Part shown: positions 7,343 to 9,785 of the stretch, in pieces | Numbering within the stretch: the stretch's first letter is position 1 | How the letters are laid out: every line of letters begins with the position of its first letter | Origin: Legionella genomosp. 1 | GTDB lineage: Bacteria; Pseudomonadota; Gammaproteobacteria; Legionellales; Legionellaceae | Length of the DNA: 9,785 nucleotides | Reading direction: 5' to 3' | Assembly: GCA_945867185.1 (NCBI GenBank) | Contig: CAMBHM010000044.1 | Coordinates: 1-9,785, forward strand | Translations under genes and position numbers: made by a program | The notes under the pieces: model-generated | What the model saw: only the letters and a program-made list of their open reading frames with translations | Database searches by the model: none | What the model was told of the DNA's origin: nothing

Positions 7343-7362
7343 GATGGTAGGATCTGTAAAAT
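7334..7362 (+). promoter_or_regulatory. Likely sigma70 promoter for surA
   Basis: ATGACA (7334-7339, five of six to TTGACA) and TAAAAT (7357-7362, five of six to TATAAT) are separated by exactly 17 bases. The start would be near 7369, about 26 bases before the surA ATG. It would let surA-pdxA-folA be made apart from lptD. Confidence 0.6.
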
Positions 7363-7394
7363 CTGGGGGTTCTTGAACTCTTGAGGGTGGTGGC

Positions 7395-8678
7395 ATGCGA
7401 GTACGATTATTATGGATATGGATGATGCTACCGGTCATAGGGGTCAGTGAGCCCCTAGACAAGGTGGTTGCCGTAGTCAATGACAACGTGATCACAGCGA
7501 GTGAACTGTCGGCGCAAGTGGCGGTGCTTCGGGAGCAAATCGATGCGAAAAAGATGCCTTTACCCTCTGAAGCCGTGCTGCGTAAACAGGTATTACAGCA
7601 TTTGATTGACGTGGATTTGCAGCTACAATTAGCGAAAAAAAATGATATCACTATCGATAATACAGATCTGAATGAAGCGATTGCAAAGATTGCAGAGAGT
7701 AATAAACTCTCACTGACGCAATTGCGTGAGGCCATTATCAAGCAAGGATTGGGCTGGGAAGCTTACCGAGAGAATATTAAAAAAGAAATGTTGTTGAATC
7801 GCATACAACAAAAAGCGGTAGGGCAGGATCTGGTTATATCCCCTCAGCAGGTTGAAGACTATTTGAAAACGTATCAACAAGACGAGCAAATTCAAAATCA
7901 AACTTACCATGTGCAAAACATTGTGATTCCTTTGCCGGAGGAACCAACGAGTGAACAAGTTGCAAAAGCCAAAAACAAAGCACACCTACTCTTAACAAAA
8001 ATAAAACAAGGGGCCGATTTCAATACGCTCGCTATTGCAGAATCCAGTGGAGAATATGCGCTGGAAGGCGGTGATTTGGGAGATCGTCATTTGGCTGAGT
8101 TGCCTCAGTTATTTGCTGAAAAGCTTCCATCGATGCATGCCGGGGAGATAGTGGGCCCTTTGCGCGCTGGGAATGGGTTTCAACTCATCAAATTGGTTGC
8201 AGTAGGGGGTGCAAACGCACAACATGAGGTTGAGAAAACCCATGTGCGACACATCTTAGTGAAGCAAGATGTGAACATGACCTTGGATGAGGCGACTAAA
8301 CAAGTCAATAATTTGTACCAGCAACTCAAGGCTGGGAAAGACTTTGCCTTGATGGCAAAGTTATATTCGGTGGATGCAGCAAGTGCTGTCAAAGGGGGTG
8401 ATTTGGGTTGGGTCACGCCGGAGGAATTGGTGCCAACGTTTGCAGAGACTATGAATGGATTACCCCTTCATATAGTGAGTAAGCCTGTGAAGTCCCCCTT
8501 TGGCTGGCATTTGATTGAGGTGTTGGAGCGGAAAACGGTTGATGATTCCGATTCCTTTCGACGTCAGCAAGTCAGGCAGTTTCTGCAGCAACGAAAATTC
8601 ACTGAAGCGGTACAAAATTGGCAACAACATTTGCGGACAGACGCTTATGTGAAGATCGTGGATAAGGCCCTGGTATAA
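7395..8678 (+). CDS. surA: Periplasmic chaperone and peptidyl-prolyl isomerase SurA
   Basis: SurA escorts unfolded outer-membrane barrel proteins through the periplasm to the BAM complex and matters especially for LptD. Length is 427 aa (E. coli 428). Signal peptide is about 1-18 (MRVR, then LLWIWMMLPVIG, likely cut near GVS). The N-terminal chaperone domain spans about 20-165, starting DKVVAVVNDNVIT. Parvulin domain 1 covers about 170-268 and domain 2 about 282-378. A C-terminal helix (about 385-422) completes the chaperone module. Domain 1 has QNIVIPLPEEPTS, with Asn175 where parvulins carry a His, so it is probably not catalytic; domain 2 keeps HVRHILVK (283-290), GGDLGWV and SPFGWHLIEV and should be the active one, as in E. 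coli. ATG 7395 follows GAGGG (7383-7387). The stop TAA shares a base with the pdxA ATG, so the two are probably translationally coupled. Confidence 0.97.
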   Translation: MRVRLLWIWMMLPVIGVSEPLDKVVAVVNDNVITASELSAQVAVLREQIDAKKMPLPSEAVLRKQVLQHLIDVDLQLQLAKKNDITIDNTDLNEAIAKIAESNKLSLTQLREAIIKQGLGWEAYRENIKKEMLLNRIQQKAVGQDLVISPQQVEDYLKTYQQDEQIQNQTYHVQNIVIPLPEEPTSEQVAKAKNKAHLLLTKIKQGADFNTLAIAESSGEYALEGGDLGDRHLAELPQLFAEKLPSMHAGEIVGPLRAGNGFQLIKLVAVGGANAQHEVEKTHVRHILVKQDVNMTLDEATKQVNNLYQQLKAGKDFALMAKLYSVDAASAVKGGDLGWVTPEELVPTFAETMNGLPLHIVSKPVKSPFGWHLIEVLERKTVDDSDSFRRQQVRQFLQQRKFTEAVQNWQQHLRTDAYVKIVDKALV

Positions 8679-9661
8679 TGAAACCACTGCTTATTTGTAG
8701 TGGCGAACCATCCGGTGTTGGACCTGATTTGTGTTTGGCGCTTGCTGGGTTGTCGTTGCCAGTGGTCGTGCTTTGTGACAAGGCGGTGTTGCAAGCTCGA
8801 GCAGAACAATTGGGTTTGTCAGTGATCTTAGTAGATTATCGTTGCGGCGAGCCACTAGCACAGGCATCTCGACAGTTGACGGTTTTGTCTATCCCTTGTC
8901 CTAAAGCCGTGGTGGCGGGGATGCTGAATCCTGATAATGCTGGGTATGTGATGGCCTTGCTGACTGCAGCCATCTCACGCTGTCTAGCTGGAGAGTTTGG
9001 GGCGCTGGTGACTGCCCCAGTTCACAAAGCCATTCTAAATCAAAGTGGGGTGGCCTTCACGGGGCACACTGAATTTTTTGCAGGGTTCTGCAAGGTTCCT
9101 GACGTTGTGATGTTACTCGCTTGCTCGGCCATGAAAGTGGCGCTGATCACCACCCATATCCCCTTAAAAGATGTTTCAAATAGGATCACGCAGTCGCTCG
9201 TCACCCGTGTGGTCACGCTGCTTCATCAGGCCTTGCGATCGGATTTTGGAATAGAAACCCCTAAGATTTTGGTGGCGGGTCTTAATCCGCATGCAGGAGA
9301 AGAGGGGTATTTGGGTCGAGAAGATCAGGAGATTATTACGCCTGCGATCGCTTGCTTAAGAGCGCAGGGGATGGATGTAACAGGGCCTTGGTCGGCCGAT
9401 ACGATGTTTGTTCCAGGGATTCCTTGCGATGCGTTTGTCGCCATGTATCATGATCAAGGGCTTCCCGTCTTGAAATATGCAGGATTTGGAAGCGCAGTGA
9501 ATATCACCTTGGGATTACCCATCATTCGAACGTCGGTGGATCATGGCACCGCACTCCTCCTTGCAGGGACCGGTAAAGCCCGCGCGGACAGCTTGCTCGC
9601 TGCAGTGAGCATGGCACAACATATGATGCAACAACGAGCAGCGCGCCATGTCAGCGCTTAG
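8678..9661 (+). CDS. pdxA: 4-hydroxythreonine-4-phosphate dehydrogenase PdxA
   Basis: PdxA oxidises 4-phosphohydroxy-L-threonine with NAD(P); the product decarboxylates and is joined by PdxJ with deoxyxylulose phosphate to form pyridoxine phosphate. This places the organism among those using the DXP-dependent vitamin B6 route. Length is 327 aa, as in E. coli. Visible motifs: SGEPSGVGPDL at 8-18 (usually PGEPAGIGPDL), TAPVHK at 112-117, FTGHTEFF at 127-134 with substrate-binding His130-Thr131, and the three metal-ligand histidines His160 (TTHIPL), His205 (NPHAGEEG) and His258 (MYHDQGLPVLKY). INITLGLP-type and IRTSVDHGTA (283-292) motifs close the active site. ATG 8678 overlaps the surA stop by one base (TAATG). 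The 3' end overlaps folA by 14 bases. All catalytic residues are present. Confidence 0.96.
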   Translation: MKPLLICSGEPSGVGPDLCLALAGLSLPVVVLCDKAVLQARAEQLGLSVILVDYRCGEPLAQASRQLTVLSIPCPKAVVAGMLNPDNAGYVMALLTAAISRCLAGEFGALVTAPVHKAILNQSGVAFTGHTEFFAGFCKVPDVVMLLACSAMKVALITTHIPLKDVSNRITQSLVTRVVTLLHQALRSDFGIETPKILVAGLNPHAGEEGYLGREDQEIITPAIACLRAQGMDVTGPWSADTMFVPGIPCDAFVAMYHDQGLPVLKYAGFGSAVNITLGLPIIRTSVDHGTALLLAGTGKARADSLLAAVSMAQHMMQQRAARHVSA

Positions 9662-9785
9662 CCTCATCGTGGCAATGGATCTGCGTGGTGGTTTAGGAAA
9701 AGACAATCAATTGTTGTGTCATTTGCCGGCTGATCTGAAACACTTCAAAGCGTTGACACTGGGCAAACCTGTGGTGATGGGACGA
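9648..9785 (+). CDS. folA: Dihydrofolate reductase FolA, 3' end cut by the window edge
   Basis: DHFR reduces dihydrofolate to tetrahydrofolate with NADPH and is the trimethoprim target. Only 46 residues are present. SLIVAMDLRGGLGKDNQ (5-21) matches the first strand and Met20 loop region, LPADLKHFK (26-34) carries the catalytic acid Asp29 (E. coli Asp27), and TLGKPVVMGR (37-46) is the cofactor-binding segment. The ATG lies inside the end of pdxA (14-base overlap) with only a weak GAG upstream, so translation probably depends on ribosomes finishing pdxA. Oddity: LLC-H precedes LPADL, so Cys24 stands where most DHFRs, including E. coli (Trp22), have Trp. The rest of the gene lies beyond the window. 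Confidence 0.93.
   Translation, partial: MSALSLIVAMDLRGGLGKDNQLLCHLPADLKHFKALTLGKPVVMGR

Noticed and set aside
7331..7741. 136-residue Ser/Cys-rich open frame opposite the surA start
   Set aside because: Its composition is what the reverse of the SurA N-terminal coding sequence gives; no ribosome site or family match.

Overview
This window is a run of core chromosomal genes from a gammaproteobacterium. The evidence is an E. coli-type long FadE with its own C-terminal domain, an outer-membrane LPS-assembly protein (LptD), and an lptD-surA-pdxA order. It also carries the AmgK/MurU cell-wall recycling pair, which Pseudomonas-type bacteria have and E. coli lacks. A Legionellales-like or other non-enteric lineage is possible, but the sequence does not settle it. 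Base composition looks even along the window (mid-to-high 40s % GC by eye, not counted). I see no mobile element, tRNA, rRNA, CRISPR array or prophage gene. No stretch of 300 bases lacks a gene; the longest gap is 92 bases, between lptD and surA.

Layout. (1) Positions 1-3101, plus strand: the 3' part of fadE (acyl-CoA dehydrogenase, beta-oxidation), then 24 bases later an unrecognised 239-residue ORF holding an uninterrupted run of eight G. (2) Positions 3098-4758, minus strand: amgK then murU, overlapping by ATGA. murU meets the unknown ORF tail to tail with the two stop codons overlapping. (3) Positions 4759-4806: a 48-base divergent control region with an extended -10 promoter for lptD, a short dyad and a weak candidate promoter for amgK. 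(4) Positions 4807-9785, plus strand: lptD, surA (with its own likely sigma70 promoter), pdxA (sharing one base with surA) and the start of folA (overlapping pdxA by 14 bases).

How the genes relate. LptD inserts LPS into the outer membrane, and SurA is the periplasmic chaperone that helps outer-membrane barrels such as LptD fold. AmgK and MurU turn recovered N-acetylmuramic acid into UDP-MurNAc, so both sides of the divergent region serve the envelope. PdxA makes pyridoxal phosphate and FolA makes tetrahydrofolate. In enterics rsmA, apaG and apaH lie between pdxA and folA; here they are absent.

I did not find a convincing undescribed system. The best leads are the unknown ORF at 2382 with its G8 tract (loss or gain of one G gives a stop almost at once), the hairpin predicted at the very 5' end of the lptD mRNA, and the shortened pdxA-folA junction.
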